Source: Falciphora oryzae
Lineage: Eukaryota; Ascomycota; Sordariomycetes; Magnaporthales; Magnaporthaceae
Assembly: GCA_000733355.1 (NCBI GenBank)
Contig: JNVV01000004.1
Span: 62,001 to 126,000, forward strand
Direction: 5' to 3'
Length of the DNA: 64,000 nt
The translations under genes and the position numbers were made by a program. The notes beneath the pieces were generated by a model. It saw only the letters and a list, made by a program, of their open reading frames with translations, ran no database searches and had not been told where the DNA came from. Shown here piece after piece: positions 22,874 through 34,033 of the stretch. Each line of letters opens with the position of its first letter. Position 1 is the stretch's first letter.

Positions 22874-24272
22874 CGCCGTATAGACCCTGGATAAAAAGAG
22901 TTGGACATGTCATGATCAATGGTAATACTATGAAGGATATCATTTCTTGGGTGGCGGCGTCGGGGTTCAGGTTCAAGGTTAGTTCCTTGTGGCTTTGGGA
23001 AGAGGCGGGAACCACGGGCACCTCCTACATAAACGGCCAGGGGCGCATTGCACCACGTCACTTCGGAAACAGCCAGCAAATATATCCTGTTTTCTGTGCT
23101 TACTGCATGGCCCTCCAGATCTTGACTGACATCAGCAGCACCGACTGGTATAACAGCACAAACGAGATTAGACGCACTGACCCATGGACCCATCTTGTCC
23201 ATGGCAGCGGATCACGGGCAGATCCGGAACAAGGCGCAGGAGGCGGGACTGCGGCCAACACCCCGATATATCCACGATGGCTTCAACTGTAAACAAGGAT
23301 TGTCCTTCGAGCTGGCTGGGCAACGGCCATGGACCGAGCGGGCCGCAACCCAAGCCCATCGCCATGCCTATAAAGCCGCGGTCCAACCGATGCTGTGGGG
23401 ACATTTCCAGCCCCCTGGGTAACTGTGACAAACAATATTGGCGAAAAGCAACCCGAAGATGTTGCGAAAAAAGCACGCAACGAGCTTTGCGCGAAGTTTC
23501 GATCTCGGCATTGCGAGGGGCAACGATGGCGACCTGCCCACTCCTTTGGGCCTTGACAACTCGGGTCACCGAGCCCTGCATTCCAGGAACCGCCCCCTGC
23601 TAGCCAAGGCCGCCCCCGATTCGACATGCAAAAAAAAAACCCAGCATTAGGCCAGCCACCAGCGGACAAAAATTGGAGGCCCGCCATATGGTAGAAACGA
23701 AACCGAGGGAAAACGCCATTCCCAGTTGTGGGGGAAACAAGCCGTTCACAACGGGGTTTTCGCAGGGATTATAGAGTGCCGCCCACTCTGATGGACCCAA
23801 AGAGACAGGACAAAAAGAAAGGGGCCAGCCCCTGGAGTTGCGAAAGGCAGGCATCACGAGTGGGAAAACCGCAGTTCGCCAGCGCTAATAACAAAGCGTC
23901 CCTGACCTTCTTGGGTGGCAAATGAGAGGTACCTGCAGTGGAGGTAGCCTNNNNNNNNNNNNNNNNNNNNNNNNNNNNNNNNNNNNNNNNNNNNNNNNNN
24001 NNNNNNNNNNNNNNNNNNNNNNNNNNNNNNNNNNNNNNNNNNNNNNNNNNNNNNNNNNNNNNNNACTTGGTGTGCCCAGCGAGTTCGGACGACGCGAGAC
24101 GGGCGATAAGGTTGCGAACATTTTAATCATGCATAAATATCGGCCGGGCTCGCACGTTCCAACGGTTAAGCTTAAGAGGAAGAAGAAAGCCAGCGTCAGT
24201 GCTTCTTCTCTGTGCGTGCACCGTTAACTGTCACTCTCGTCATCCATCCATCCGCCTCCCCACGCCGACAAG
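22874..24272. other. Intergenic 1.4 kb containing an assembly gap (23951-24064)
   Basis: Contains 114 N at 23951-24064. The flanking sequence shows no convincing coding pattern on either strand. An AT-rich element (CATAAATAT) at about 24130-24138 could serve the promoter of the gene at 24273. Confidence 0.7.
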
Positions 24273-24818
24273 ATGAGGGCCGACAACATCTTCAACGTCC
24301 TGGCGGGCACCTACATGCTGCTGAACTCCAGCACGTAAGCTGTCTCCGCCTCTCTGATGATCAATAACTACACGAGACTCACACATCCACCCACCCAAAC
24401 CAGAACCCAAAACGGCGTCCCCGTCCCTGACGAAGCCTACGGCAGCAACCCGTCTGGCATCCTCGTGTACACCAAGTCGGGCTTCGTAACCGCAACCATC
24501 ACCTCCACGGACCCGGAGGACCGCCCCTCGGGGCTCACCTTCCCGCCCCAGGCCGACCAGTCCGACGCCGACTGGGCCAACGTGGCGCGGCACCTGATCG
24601 CGTACGCGGGGCCCATCACCATCAGCGACGCCATCCCCGCCACCAACGAGTCGGGCCAGATCTTCCACGGCCCGCTGACGGTCGCGCATGTGCCGAGCTG
24701 GGTCGGGCAGATGCAGACGCGCAATTACACGCTGTTTGAGGGCGGGCGTCTGCTCAAGATTGAGTCCAAGAGGGATGGCGGGAACGAGGGGACGTTGTGG
24801 TGGAGGAGGATGGACTGA
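24273..24818 (+). CDS. Lipocalin-like domain protein, 158 residues
   Basis: Exons 24273..24334 and 24404..24818, with a 69-bp GTAAGC...CCAG intron; the junction gives MLLNSSTTQNGVPVPDEAYG. The pattern VLAGTYMLLN...NPSGILVYTKSGFVTATI...ARHLIAYAGPITI...NYTLFEGGRLLKIES matches the fungal lipocalin-like beta-barrel family of about 150 residues, thought to bind small hydrophobic ligands. No signal peptide is visible, so it is probably cytosolic. It ends in a tryptophan pair and basic residues (GTLWWRRMD). Members often sit near secondary-metabolite genes, but none is seen here; the assembly gap lies just upstream. Confidence 0.75.
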
Positions 24819-25372
24819 GCTGTTGTGTAAAGGGGTTCGGGTGTACATTATGATGTGACGAACTTGATAATAGACAATGCATTCTGGAAACGCTGTTGTT
24901 GGATGAATCTCGAGACCTTCTCCAGCCCTAAAAATGACCTCGGAAGATCTCGACGGGGAGCGCCCTGGGACACGGCGCGTTTCTGTTTCTTAGGACCCGC
25001 CGGTGCCCTCGGCTTCTGACTCGCGCTCCCGACGGTGCTCCGCGTCAATCCGTGGTCTCCATCTGGAGCGGACACCGAGGCGGATACCGGACGGAACCTC
25101 ATCGGTCGCTTTGTGTGAGGCTTTTGTTGGCACTGCTTTTCGGCGCTAGGTGGAGACTTGTGGAAAAGTCCTGAAGCTTTCGATATAGATATATCAGCAG
25201 GTATGGGGGCTTGAAGAGCTGATGGGACGAGAACATGCTTGAAACACTGTTGTGCTTCTCCAGAAAACAGAAGGCTGTCACGAAAAGCTTCTGTTACTTT
25301 AACAGACTCTCGAATGGTGCGGATATGACCCAAAATACAAAGTGGAAGCCGCCGTTGCAGAAAGTGAATGCA
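24819..25372. other. Intergenic, 554 bp
   Basis: 3' flank of the lipocalin-like gene and downstream side of the tRNA. A long minus-strand open frame crosses this region and the tRNA (24848-25567) but is not supported as a gene. Confidence 0.5.
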
Positions 25373-25377
25373 AAAAG
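25373..25377 (-). terminator. RNA polymerase III terminator of tRNA-Leu
   Basis: Five A on the plus strand (TTTTT in the tRNA sense), 4 nt beyond the 3' end of the tRNA. Confidence 0.7.
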
Positions 25378-25380
25378 AAT

Positions 25381-25475
25381 GATCAGAGTGGGACTCGAAC
25401 CCACGCGGATTGCTCCATAGGAAGACTGTCATGAAAACCTTAATCCTACGCCATAACCAACTCGGCCATCTGACC
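25381..25475 (-). tRNA. tRNA-Leu(AAG) with a short intron
   Basis: 95-nt class II tRNA. The acceptor stem GGTCAGA/TCTGATC closes with one G-T pair. The D arm is GCC...GGC around GAGTTGGTTAT. The anticodon stem TAGGA/TCCTA encloses the loop TTAAGG, followed by an intron of about 14 nt at the canonical position 37/38; the anticodon is AAG. The long variable arm is GGA-GCAA-TCC, and the T arm is GTGGG-TTCGAGT-CCCAC. Box A (TGGCCGAGTTGG) and box B (GGTTCGAGTCC) are intact. A leucine identity fits the long variable arm and anticodon. Confidence 0.93.
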
Positions 25476-25764
25476 TTAGTAAGCGGATGCTGCATCGACC
25501 TTGTGGTTGAACTATACGGGAACGCAGGCTCCGGATTTACCCCTGAGTTGACCCTCCCGGAAAACACTCACGGTCACTGCTAGACATCGTGACGCGGATG
25601 CTAATTATCTCGTACGATAGCGATAGTTTCTGTTCAGAATTAACTAGGAGATCCTATTAACGAAAACAAAGCATTCGCCTGGTCGAACGTGCATGTTGTA
25701 TTCGCGGCATCGACAGATGCTTTCCAGAAGCCAATCCCCAGCTGCAACACATATAATCCCATCA

Positions 25765-26991
25765 TCAAGCCATGTCCATGCCTGGAAGCGTCTTGATCCC
25801 TGAAGCAAGTCAAACAAAGCTATTAGCAGGTTCCAAGAATCCCAGCACTTCAGAAAGCAGCACCAAACAACTTACAGCCATCGACGTCCTCCTTGACCGT
25901 TTTGGGGATAACACAGCGGTTCGCGGCGGCAATGTCCTGGGACTTTTGCTTCCCACACATGGCACTGAAGCAGCCGTTGTCATCCATGGCGCGCTGCAGG
26001 GCGTCGTCCTTCCAGCCAAAGACGTAGTCGCCGTGTTGGCCGTAGCCGGTCGTGTCTCCCGTGCTCAGCACAAAGGGCTGCGAGCCGTCCGCCGGCCAGA
26101 GCGCCCTGTCGTTGAACTTGGTAGTGTCCCACACGATCTGGTAGTGGGACGTTTGTTAGTGGCTGGCAGGTATTCTTCTCATACATCTTTTCACAGCCAA
26201 AGTTGATGCCTGATCAGTCTGCTCACCTCCAGCATCAACTGCGGAATCTTGACGGGATGGCTCGCGGGACAGTTCCCAGTCGTCAGGAAGTCGGACGGCC
26301 CAGCTGTAGGGTACGCCACATGGTCCTTGTGGTTCGGACTGTCAAGGTTCTTGCCGTCCCAGCAGGTGGGATAGAGGATGTTAGACCGGATGCCTCCCGG
26401 ACACGGCCGCGGGGGGAACCCTTCAAAGTCGACCCTCGGGTCGCTGCACGGCGCCCTGTCATCCCCGCCAAAGTTGGGCCCCGAATAGCATCTGAAGCAG
26501 CTCTGGGACTTGTACTTGGGGGCCCTCCTCATGACGTCGCCAACAAACATGCGGAACCCGGGTTTAAAAGCTGTGACGGTGTTCTTGCGCGGGGCGATGT
26601 AGTAGACGGTAATGCCGCCGGCCGTCTGCGTCGTGAAGCGGTCGTTGAACAGGAACCGGTTGGGCACCTGCGGCACGCGCCTGTAGCTCCCGTTGCGCGC
26701 GCGGAAGTAGGCGTTGGCGGTCCAGTAGTTGGACAGGTCGTCGGCGGGGCCGCAGGTGGTGCAGGTGGCGAGCCTCGAGATGTCGGCCGATGGCATCGTG
26801 GCGTTGAAGGCGTTGCCGCCGACGACCTGGTGCGTGTGCGGGCTGGGTATCTTGCCCGGGTCGACCAGCGGGTCGAGCCGCTCGATGGTGATCTGCGAGC
26901 AGCCGAAGCGGAGGTGGTTGAGGCCGTTGAGGAACTGGGCGGCGCTGAACGTTGCGGCGGCGGCCAGCTTGTATACGTGTTTGGGAAGCAT
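25765..26991 (-). CDS. Secreted DUF1996 domain protein
   Basis: Exons (minus) 26991..26227, 26137..25876 and 25799..25765, with introns of 89 and 76 bp having GTGAGC/GTAAGT donors and CAG acceptors; 353 residues. The N-terminal signal-like segment (LAAAATFSAAQFL) is followed by FGCSQITIERLDPLVDPGK and the DUF1996 hallmarks: SPHTHQVVGGNAF, FRMFVGD, YPTCWDG and the HKDHVAYP block that ends near CPASHPVKIPQL. Cysteines are numerous, fitting an extracellular protein. The last exon is only 35 bp and ends IKTLPGMDMA. The biochemical role of DUF1996 is unknown; members are induced on plant biomass or found in fungal secretomes. Confidence 0.9.
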
Positions 26992-27408
26992 CTTGGGGTA
27001 AGGTGGTTATCCTTGAGCAACACGGCTGGAGACGACTGGGAGAAGCAGACTGACCCGGCAGGAGAAGGGACAGAAATATGGAAACGAAGTCGTGCATATG
27101 TGAACGGACATACCAGCTATCAGTATCCTGCGACCCCATCTGCCGGCCTGGCAGGGTAGCGGCCGGCTGATATCACTACCCGCACCCGTATCGATCTATC
27201 CAATCACGATGGAGCGCGTTTGTGGTTCAATAAATCCGGCATATTACCACGCAGCCCAGCCACTGTTCTGCTCAAGTTTGTTCGCGCGGCACATGTTCTG
27301 CCCACGCAGCATACAGGGCAGGAATCGTGGGTGATGATGCGCAAAGGGGTATCGTTCATTAGCTATAAACAATATTTACGCCTATGTCTATTCGTGTCCG
27401 TCGTCGTC
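26992..27408. other. Intergenic, 417 bp
   Basis: Upstream of the DUF1996 gene and 3' flank of the DUF3431 gene. No feature was recognised. Confidence 0.5.
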
Positions 27409-28580
27409 TTACAGCTCCCGCTTCTCCTTTAGTTCATTGCCCCTCTGAATGCTATTTTGTAGACTCTTGTGATCCGACTCCAGGCTCTTCAGGCCCTCCT
27501 TCGGGACGCCACACCATCCAAAGAGCTCGCACTTGCACACGTCGGGCTCGGGGCAATACAGGGGCGGCATGCCAAAGATGACGTGCCACGTCTTCTCAAA
27601 CACCCAGCCGACGTTGAAGCTGGTGGTGATGGTCTGCTCCATGGCCCAACGCCTCATGCGGATGTAATCCTCGCGGGACCGCTCCCGAATGCGGTCGCGC
27701 GTGACGGCGAACTGGGCGCAGCAGGGATGGCCAAGATGCTTGGGGACCTCGCCCCTCGAGACGTCGAACAGCTCCATGTAGACGTCGGCAAAGTAGGCGC
27801 GGATGTCCTTGCCGTCGATGTCGCTCTGGGTCGGGTCCAGTGGGTGCACGTCGTCCGGGCAGCCCGGGTCGTGCTTGCAGCGTAGGTTGGTGTAGCCGCG
27901 TTTGCGGACCGTGCCGGCGCGCAGGTTGTCGAGGATGGTGGCCGTCCACGGCCCCAACTCCGAGTTGTGCCACTGCTCCTTGCCGGCGTGCACAAAGGCC
28001 GTGATGTTGGGGAGCGAGTCGTAGAAGTCGATGATGTAGGTCAGGTACACGACCGCCTCGCGGCCCTGCAGCGACGGCGGGCGGAGGACGTAGCCGCGCT
28101 CGGGCTTCTTGCCCATCGTGTAGATGAACGGTGTCCATCTGCGGTTTCCCGTGTAAGCGAGGGCGCGCCACGGATCGAGGGTCATCAACTTGGGACTCAC
28201 TGCTTGAGGTCATGGACCCAAGACACGTCCTCCTTCGGCATCTTGCCCAGCACCAGCACCTTGTCCAGCGCCGCAGGGTCGGGAACCTCCTGCATCCTGA
28301 CGGGCTTCCCGTACAGCAGCCCCTTGGCAACCATGTGCCAGTTCACGAATCCTATCCAGGCGAAAGCGAGCAGGACCACGGCAAGTCCGACGTCGCGGAC
28401 GACTCGTCTACTCGGGGAGAAGGTCATGATGGCTGGCCATCTGATCTTGGCGTGAGGGCTGGAGTGTGCGGCAGGCTGCAATGCGCCGCCCTCGTCCCCT
28501 CTCGGATACAGGTACAAGGGGTGAACGGGGATGGAGGAGGAACGCCTGCGCGCATGCTGCTGCTTCTGTTGATATGCCAT
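27409..28580 (-). CDS. DUF3431 type II membrane protein
   Basis: Exons (minus) 28580..28201 and 28138..27409, with a 62-bp GTGAGT...CGCAG intron; the junction restores VSWVHDLKQWTPFIYTMG. The 369-residue model has a cytosolic N-tail rich in Gln/Arg/Ser, one TM helix (DVGLAVVLLAFAWIGFVNW, about residues 65-83) and a lumenal DUF3431 domain with GREAVVYLTYIIDFYDSLP and FVHAGKEQWHN. Cysteine-rich motifs occur near the C-terminus (CPEPDVCKCELFGWC). The family is glycosyltransferase-like in context but its activity is not established. The start is uncertain: an in-frame ATG at 28427 (MTFSPSRR) would give 318 residues and a more typical short cytosolic tail. Confidence 0.85.
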
Positions 28581-29148
28581 GCGCGGAAGCAGACCGAGGA
28601 GAAGGGAGGACAGGAGGACTTAAAACGGGGAGGGCAGATAGGAACAAGTATTACTGCTGGAGAAGGAAAAGGAGAATCAATGAAATCAGACACGAGAAAA
28701 TACGAACGTGTTGGTCATTGCCTGCGGTCAAGCAGGGGCCGGCTCCCCGTCAGATCGTGCTGGGGCCATGGGAGACCCTCCCCTGATGGCTGCCATAGAA
28801 AGAAAGGCCACAGAAAGAAAGTACGCACGGCACGAGAGATTTTCCCAAGGGCTGCCAACAAAAGTACAAGACCGAGTCTCGGACCCGAGGGGCCCGATAT
28901 GGTATGACGCCTCAACCGAGCCGCCAAGCGATTTCGCGAAGCGGCCCTGCTGACAGGCCCAGCGCCGTCCCTTGTCTGACGGCGGGTGATAGGCCCGAGT
29001 GGTACCATCGAGAGTGGGACCTAGCGCTGGAAGCTGGCTCTGGAACCCCGTTGGCCGTTGGGCTTCGTCGTGCCGTGCGGCCACGCCTTGGCTCTAGTGC
29101 CAACGCCAGCGCCAATTTCGGGCCGCAACGGATCTCGTCCGGATCAGA
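28581..29148. other. Intergenic, 568 bp
   Basis: Divided between the DUF3431 promoter and the SET gene 3' flank. Nothing further was seen. Confidence 0.4.
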
Positions 29149-30716
29149 TCAGCAGTCAACCGTCGCCTCCCCTTTGTCACACGCCGTCTCCCGCACCTCC
29201 CGCCACAGCTCCCGCATGCTCTCGACGTTATCGTGGTCCACGCCCTGAAACTGAACCCACGCCTCCTCGGCAAGCGTCGCGTAGTACCTCGCCCGGGCGA
29301 TATCGCCGGTCTGGAGGTACGCCCGCGCAATCAGCGGGTAGAACATGACCAGCTGCGGCCACAGTTGCTCGGCCTCCACGAGCGCCGTCAGCTCGGCCAC
29401 CAGCATGCCCAGCCGGCCGCTGCCGTTGCCGTCGGCCGCGAGCGCCCCGGCCTGCTTGAGGCTCTCGCTGATGTCGACCAGCCTGTCGCGCCGGGCGTCC
29501 GACCTCTGGATCTTGTCCGGCGGCGCCTTGCAGAGGGAGCAGGCACATTCGAACCCCCACTCGGAGAGTTCTTCCTGCCGCATCCTTCGTGGTTTGCCCA
29601 GGGTTACATCTGCAGACGTCATTCTTTTCCATCAGTGGACATTTGATGGGGCTTTGGGCGACATTACAACGATGATCCGAAACCAGTCGACCCGGTGCAA
29701 CTTACAGCTGTACGTGATCTCTTCTCCGGCGTCGATGTCCCGAACGGCGACAACCTCCATCGCCATGGTCTTGGCGTTTTGTCGCCAGAAGATGCTGTCA
29801 TGAAATCAGAACCAGATCTGTTCTCCAAGCCACTGCTTGTCGTTCTATGCGGCTGGCTTCACGAACTCACTTGGGTCTGCAGTTGTGGTTGATTCTCTGC
29901 TCAAAAGGATGGAAACCGCGCATTAGCATCAATCATGCACCCAAGGTTCCTGGCACTTACCGAGGCATCCACAAAAAGGCCCATATGCAGCACGTCGTTC
30001 AGGTCCAACCCAAAGACGTTCGTCCTCAGTATGTCTTCCACTGGGTCTTGGACCCCGGCGCTCCGTGCGAGGCCCTTGATGCGCTCTTGAGTTTCCAGAG
30101 GGAGCTGCCTGACCGCCTTGTTCAGCAGCCTGCGAGACTGCTTCGGAGAGGTCACAGCCTCCCAGACGTCCATTTGCGCCACCATGACAGGGAATTGGGC
30201 CATGATGACCTCCCAGGCATGTATTTTCCTCGTAGCCACCACGCCCTTGCCTCTCCCAGGCAGATCTCGGATCTCATAGCCAAGCCCGCCGTTTTTGTGG
30301 CTCCCTGAGGACATGGGACTGGATGGATGGTCACGCTGTATCCCCGAAACGATGCCATCGTCCAAGATGCCTCCCGCGAGGCTGGCAGCCAGTTCCAGCG
30401 TTGTCACGATGCTAATGCCCTGGTTGCCGCGGAACGCCGTGTCCGTGAAGAGGCAGTAGGGCGCGGTGTCGTTTTTCTTGTGCGCCGGCCGGAAGCAATG
30501 AGGAGGCTGTGACCATGGCATCCAGCGGTCGCCTGACGCAGTTACATGACTATCGAGGGGAAGCGGACATGTGTCTCCCGACATCGACAGCCCATGTGCT
30601 ATCCGTGAGCACTTTGGCCATGGGATTGTTGCGGCATGAGCCCCGGACACGCCAACACAGGACAGGACAGCCAGGGATGTTGCAGTGACAAAAACGTGTG
30701 GAAGCATCGTGTGCAC
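29149..30716 (-). CDS. SET domain protein with N-terminal signal peptide
   Basis: Exons (minus) 30716..29961, 29896..29871 (26 bp), 29794..29706 and 29609..29149; 443 residues. The SET domain is complete after splicing: YEIRDLPGRGKGVVATRKI (GxG motif), RINHNCRPNIFW (RxNHxC motif, partly encoded by the 26-bp exon), RDIDAGEEITYSY, and the post-SET zinc-binding GFECACSLC. These residues form the SAM/lysine-methyltransferase site. Unusually, the protein begins with a hydrophobic leader (VFVTATSLAVLSCVGVSGAHA) and a Cys-containing N-domain (CSRIAHG, PPHCFRPAHK), as seen in the expanded SET-5-like family of Sordariomycetes. The C-terminus is helical/TPR-like (YPLIARAYLQTGDIARARYY). Target and compartment are unknown. 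Confidence 0.88.
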
Positions 30717-31812
30717 CTGGCGAACGCCATATAATTCTCTGTTCTTTAAACTTTACAACAAACAGATCACCTTCCGTCAAAATAACTCCGTACCAGGAGA
30801 AAAAAAGAAAAGAAAAAAAAAAGACACATACCAAGATCGACCTGTGCCAGATGCGAATCTGTCCTCACCTGTACGCTGGAACGGTGCCTCGTTGTTCCGG
30901 ATTCACAAACCTTGCACTTCAGCCGGCCGGATAAAGTCGCTGTCACGTGGGCACCCTGCCTGTTCCTCGTTCAGTTGGGTTGGCTGGGCAGTCTTGATGT
31001 TCAAGCGAGCTGGACACGCTAGGAAATTACCATTCCTGTGGGTTTGCACGAAAAAAAGACAACCCAACTGTGAACTCACTCGCCCACGCCCCTGAATAGC
31101 CGGCTGGGACTCGCGGTTAAATCCTCCACGTCGTGCAAACGCAGCGGCCCAAGCCGGCAGAACAAACGCGCCTGGCCCTCGGTCGGTTCGGTTCAGGGAT
31201 TCCCCAAGGACGCCCGCCTCCACAAAGTTTGGGAAGCACAGGCAAAGGGCGGGGGTGGAGGGCTGCTGGCCAGGGGCACTTTAACCGCCCCGCCCCTGAT
31301 TGGGCAATTGGCCAGCCAAGATCGCCAGATACAACCGTCTCCAGGAACCTTTTTGTCCAAGCTGGTACCATTGTTGACAATGAGACCACACCAGTGGAGT
31401 TTGCGACTGGTTGCTGCCCTTACCAGTGACCAGTGACCAAGCCCCTCGCCAAAGCCACCTCAATTTTTCCGGCCAGTCAAGGGCCCCTGGAGACGGCCCA
31501 AGGACGCCACCGCTCCAACACCGTTGCTGAAATAGGTATCCCCGCCCGACGCCGAGGCCCAGCTCTCCTCACCTAGAGGACGTCACAACATTGCAGGACC
31601 CGTCATCTCGGGTGCGGGACACCTGGAGCCCAACCCCAGATCTCGGTTGGGAGAATTGGAGAGGCGGTGGAGCGGGCGGGCCTTGTCCAGCGCTTCCCCC
31701 GCTCTCGAGTGTCCCTTTATAAGACCGCAAGACGACCTCACTGTCCTGTCCCCCGCGTCACCTTCTTTCGTCCCCTTCCCACCGCGCCGGACCCTTGACG
31801 CAACCGCCCACC
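30717..31812 (+). promoter_or_regulatory. Divergent SET/xylanase intergenic region with xylanase TATA box
   Basis: 1.1 kb between divergent genes. TTTATAAG at 31716-31723 lies about 90 bp before the xylanase ATG and is a good TATA box. Two inverted CCAAT boxes flank a GGCAAT element around 31299-31310 (GGCWWW is the Xyr1/XlnR-type consensus, but it is short and common). A poly-A/AG tract lies near 30800-30822. Regulation by xylose/CreA is therefore possible but unproven. Confidence 0.4.
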
Positions 31813-32969
31813 ATGCACCTCACCAACGTCGCCTTCCCGCTCCTCGCGGCGTCCTCCCTGGCGTCGGCGCAGCTACACCACTACGCGCGCCGCGCGGGCC
31901 TGAAATACTTTGGCGCGGCCACCGACACCCCCGGCCAGCGGGAGCGCGCGGGCCTCGACGCCGCGTACCCGCAATACGACGCCATTCTCAACGACGTCAA
32001 GGAGTTCGGGCAGACGACGCCGACCAACGGGCAAAAGTGGCTCTTCACCGAGCCCGAGGAGGGCGTGTTCAACTACACCGAGGGCGAGGTTGTGTCATCC
32101 ATCGCCGCGCGCAACGGCCAGATCCTGCGCTGCCACGCTCTCGTCTGGCACTCGCAGCTGGCGCCCTGGGTCGAGGCCAAGCAGTGGACGCCCGAGACCC
32201 TGCGAGAAGCCATTGTGCGCCACGTCCACAAGGTCGCGGGCCACTGGAAGGGCCGGTGCTACGCCTGGGACGTGGTCAACGAGGCGCTCGAGGAGGATGG
32301 GTCGTGGCGCAAGTCCGTCTTCTACAACGTGCTCGGAGACGAGTATATCAAGCTGGCCTTCCGCGAGGCGGCCAAGGCCGACCCGGGCGCCAAGCTCTAC
32401 TACAACGACTACAACCTCGAGTCGCCCGGCCCCAAGGTCGCCGCCGCGGGGCGCCTGGTCAAAATGCTGCAGGCCGAAGGGATCCGCATCGACGGCGTCG
32501 GCGCCCAGGCCCACCTGGTCGCCCACCGCGCCCCGAGCCTGGATCAGCAGATCGCCGCGTACCAGTCGTTCGCCGACCTGGGCGTCGAAGTCGCCCTGAC
32601 CGAGCTGGATGTGCGCCTGGAGCTGCCTGTCAACGTCACCAACCTCGAGTGGCAGAAGCAGGTCTACGCAAACGTGAGCTCGCCATTACTTACATACCCC
32701 GAGGTCAACATGCTAACAATACCTCTCTACAGTCCGTCGGTGCCTGTGCCCAGGTCAAGGGCTGCGTCGGCGTCACGCTCTGGGACTTTTACGACCGCTT
32801 CAGCTGGGTGCCCTACGTCTTCGCCGGCGAGGGCGCCGCCACGCTTTGGTTCGACGACTTTAGCAAGCACCCGGCCTACGACGGCATCATAGAGGCTCTC
32901 AAGAACAACTCCAAGTGCGCGAGCAAGAGGCGTCGGTCGAGGATCGAAGGATCCAAGCCTTTGTACTAG
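31813..32969 (+). CDS. Endo-1,4-beta-xylanase, GH10, secreted
   Basis: Secreted retaining endoxylanase that cleaves the beta-1,4-xylan backbone. Exons 31813..32673 and 32733..32969, with a 59-bp GTGAGC...CTACAG intron at a codon boundary; 365 residues. A signal peptide (FPLLAASSLASAQ) is followed by the (beta/alpha)8 barrel with CHALVWHSQL, WDVVNEAL (acid/base E157), YYNDYNLE, and ALTELDVR (nucleophile E264). The conserved WDFYDRFSWVP block follows, a variant of the usual WGvtDkySWi. There is no carbohydrate-binding module. The C-terminal tail is strikingly basic (KRRRSRIEGSKP), which is unusual for GH10 and could be processed or bind anionic surfaces. Confidence 0.95.
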
Positions 32970-33247
32970 GCGAGGAGTAACATGTCATTGGTCGTAACAA
33001 CTCTGGGGGCCAAGATATTGGAACGCCCAAGTAGCAAAACGGACCCAGTTTTTGCCATGATTAGGAAGACATAGTTCATGATAATTTAAAACGAGTATAG
33101 AAAAGAACAGAAGAGATGATTAATGCCAAACTTCGTTTACTAATAAGGGAATATTGGAGTGTGACAAGTTGATAATTTGCTAAAGAGGATGACCGAACAG
33201 CTACTATGAACCCGTGTGCACCCGTCTATCTAGTACATAATAGATAG

Positions 33248-34033
33248 CTAAGGGAATATAATATGTTTTAAAAAGTCCCCCAGAAGCTGCCAGGACGCTG
33301 TGAACAACAGCAGCCCGTTTGGAGCCCTACGGAGGAGCCGCAAAAGACCGACATTGAAGTTCTGGTTGATATGACCTGCCCACACCGTGTTTCGGGCCAG
33401 CGCCTTGGCATAGTGCCAGTAGTAGCGCGCAGAGCAGGCTGCGCTCGAGCGTCCGTTTATCTGGTGGCAAGTGGCGTGGTAGGCATTGTAGACCCCGTCG
33501 GCACTCAGCCCTTTCCAGCTGGACACCACGTCAAACGCCACGCTCAGAGAGCTGCCCGACTTCATGAGGGACGACTCGACCGCGGCCGTGTACCAGCTGG
33601 CGCTGAGGAGGATGAAGAAGTCGAATATCAGGCTGGTCAGAATCAAGGGCCTGACCCATCCGTCGCTCGGTCCAGCCAAGAGCCTGGTGACGAACGCGGC
33701 AGCCAGCCAAAGTCCCGCCAGATAGGGCCCCATGATGGTTGCCACAAGCCAGTTCCAGCTGGAGGTGGTTGCAGGGGTTGTAGAGGCTGGTGGTTCGAAA
33801 AGGTCCTGGTACTGTGAGGCCAGAACTGCTAGCATGATGGGTGCCGCGAACCTAAAGACATTGATGGTTGTGGAGGAGGGTTTGTGAGTGGGCGACTGGT
33901 CTAGCCGCCCCTTCTCGTGGGTGGCGTTTCTCGCGTCCATCTTGTGGCGAGGTGTCTTGCCGACGCCGATGAGGCTGGGATGTGAGTCGGTAAGTTGATT
34001 TTTGCTCGAAGAGTCTTGTTTGAGGTCGGTCAT
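33248..34033 (-). CDS. Hypothetical multi-pass membrane protein, 261 residues
   Basis: Single open frame with a hydrophilic N-terminus (about 55 residues, Lys/Ser/His-rich) followed by predicted TM helices near residues 59-74, 94-116 and 128-148. A cysteine-containing segment (HATCHQINGRSSAACSARYYWHY) and a final hydrophobic helix (LLLFTASWQLLGDFL) follow. I do not recognise the family. The alternation of hydrophobic helices and the clean stop support a real gene, but codon bias is weaker than in its neighbours. It converges with the xylanase gene across an AT-rich spacer (32970-33247). Confidence 0.6.
   Translation of the reverse strand: MTDLKQDSSSKNQLTDSHPSLIGVGKTPRHKMDARNATHEKGRLDQSPTHKPSSTTINVFRFAAPIMLAVLASQYQDLFEPPASTTPATTSSWNWLVATIMGPYLAGLWLAAAFVTRLLAGPSDGWVRPLILTSLIFDFFILLSASWYTAAVESSLMKSGSSLSVAFDVVSSWKGLSADGVYNAYHATCHQINGRSSAACSARYYWHYAKALARNTVWAGHINQNFNVGLLRLLRRAPNGLLLFTASWQLLGDFLKHIIFP

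Noticed and set aside
23951..24064. Possible insertion at the N run
   Set aside because: It is an assembly gap; nothing can be said about its content.
24848..25567. Long minus-strand open frame (239 codons)
   Set aside because: It reads straight through the tRNA-Leu and its sequence is of mixed, non-protein-like composition.
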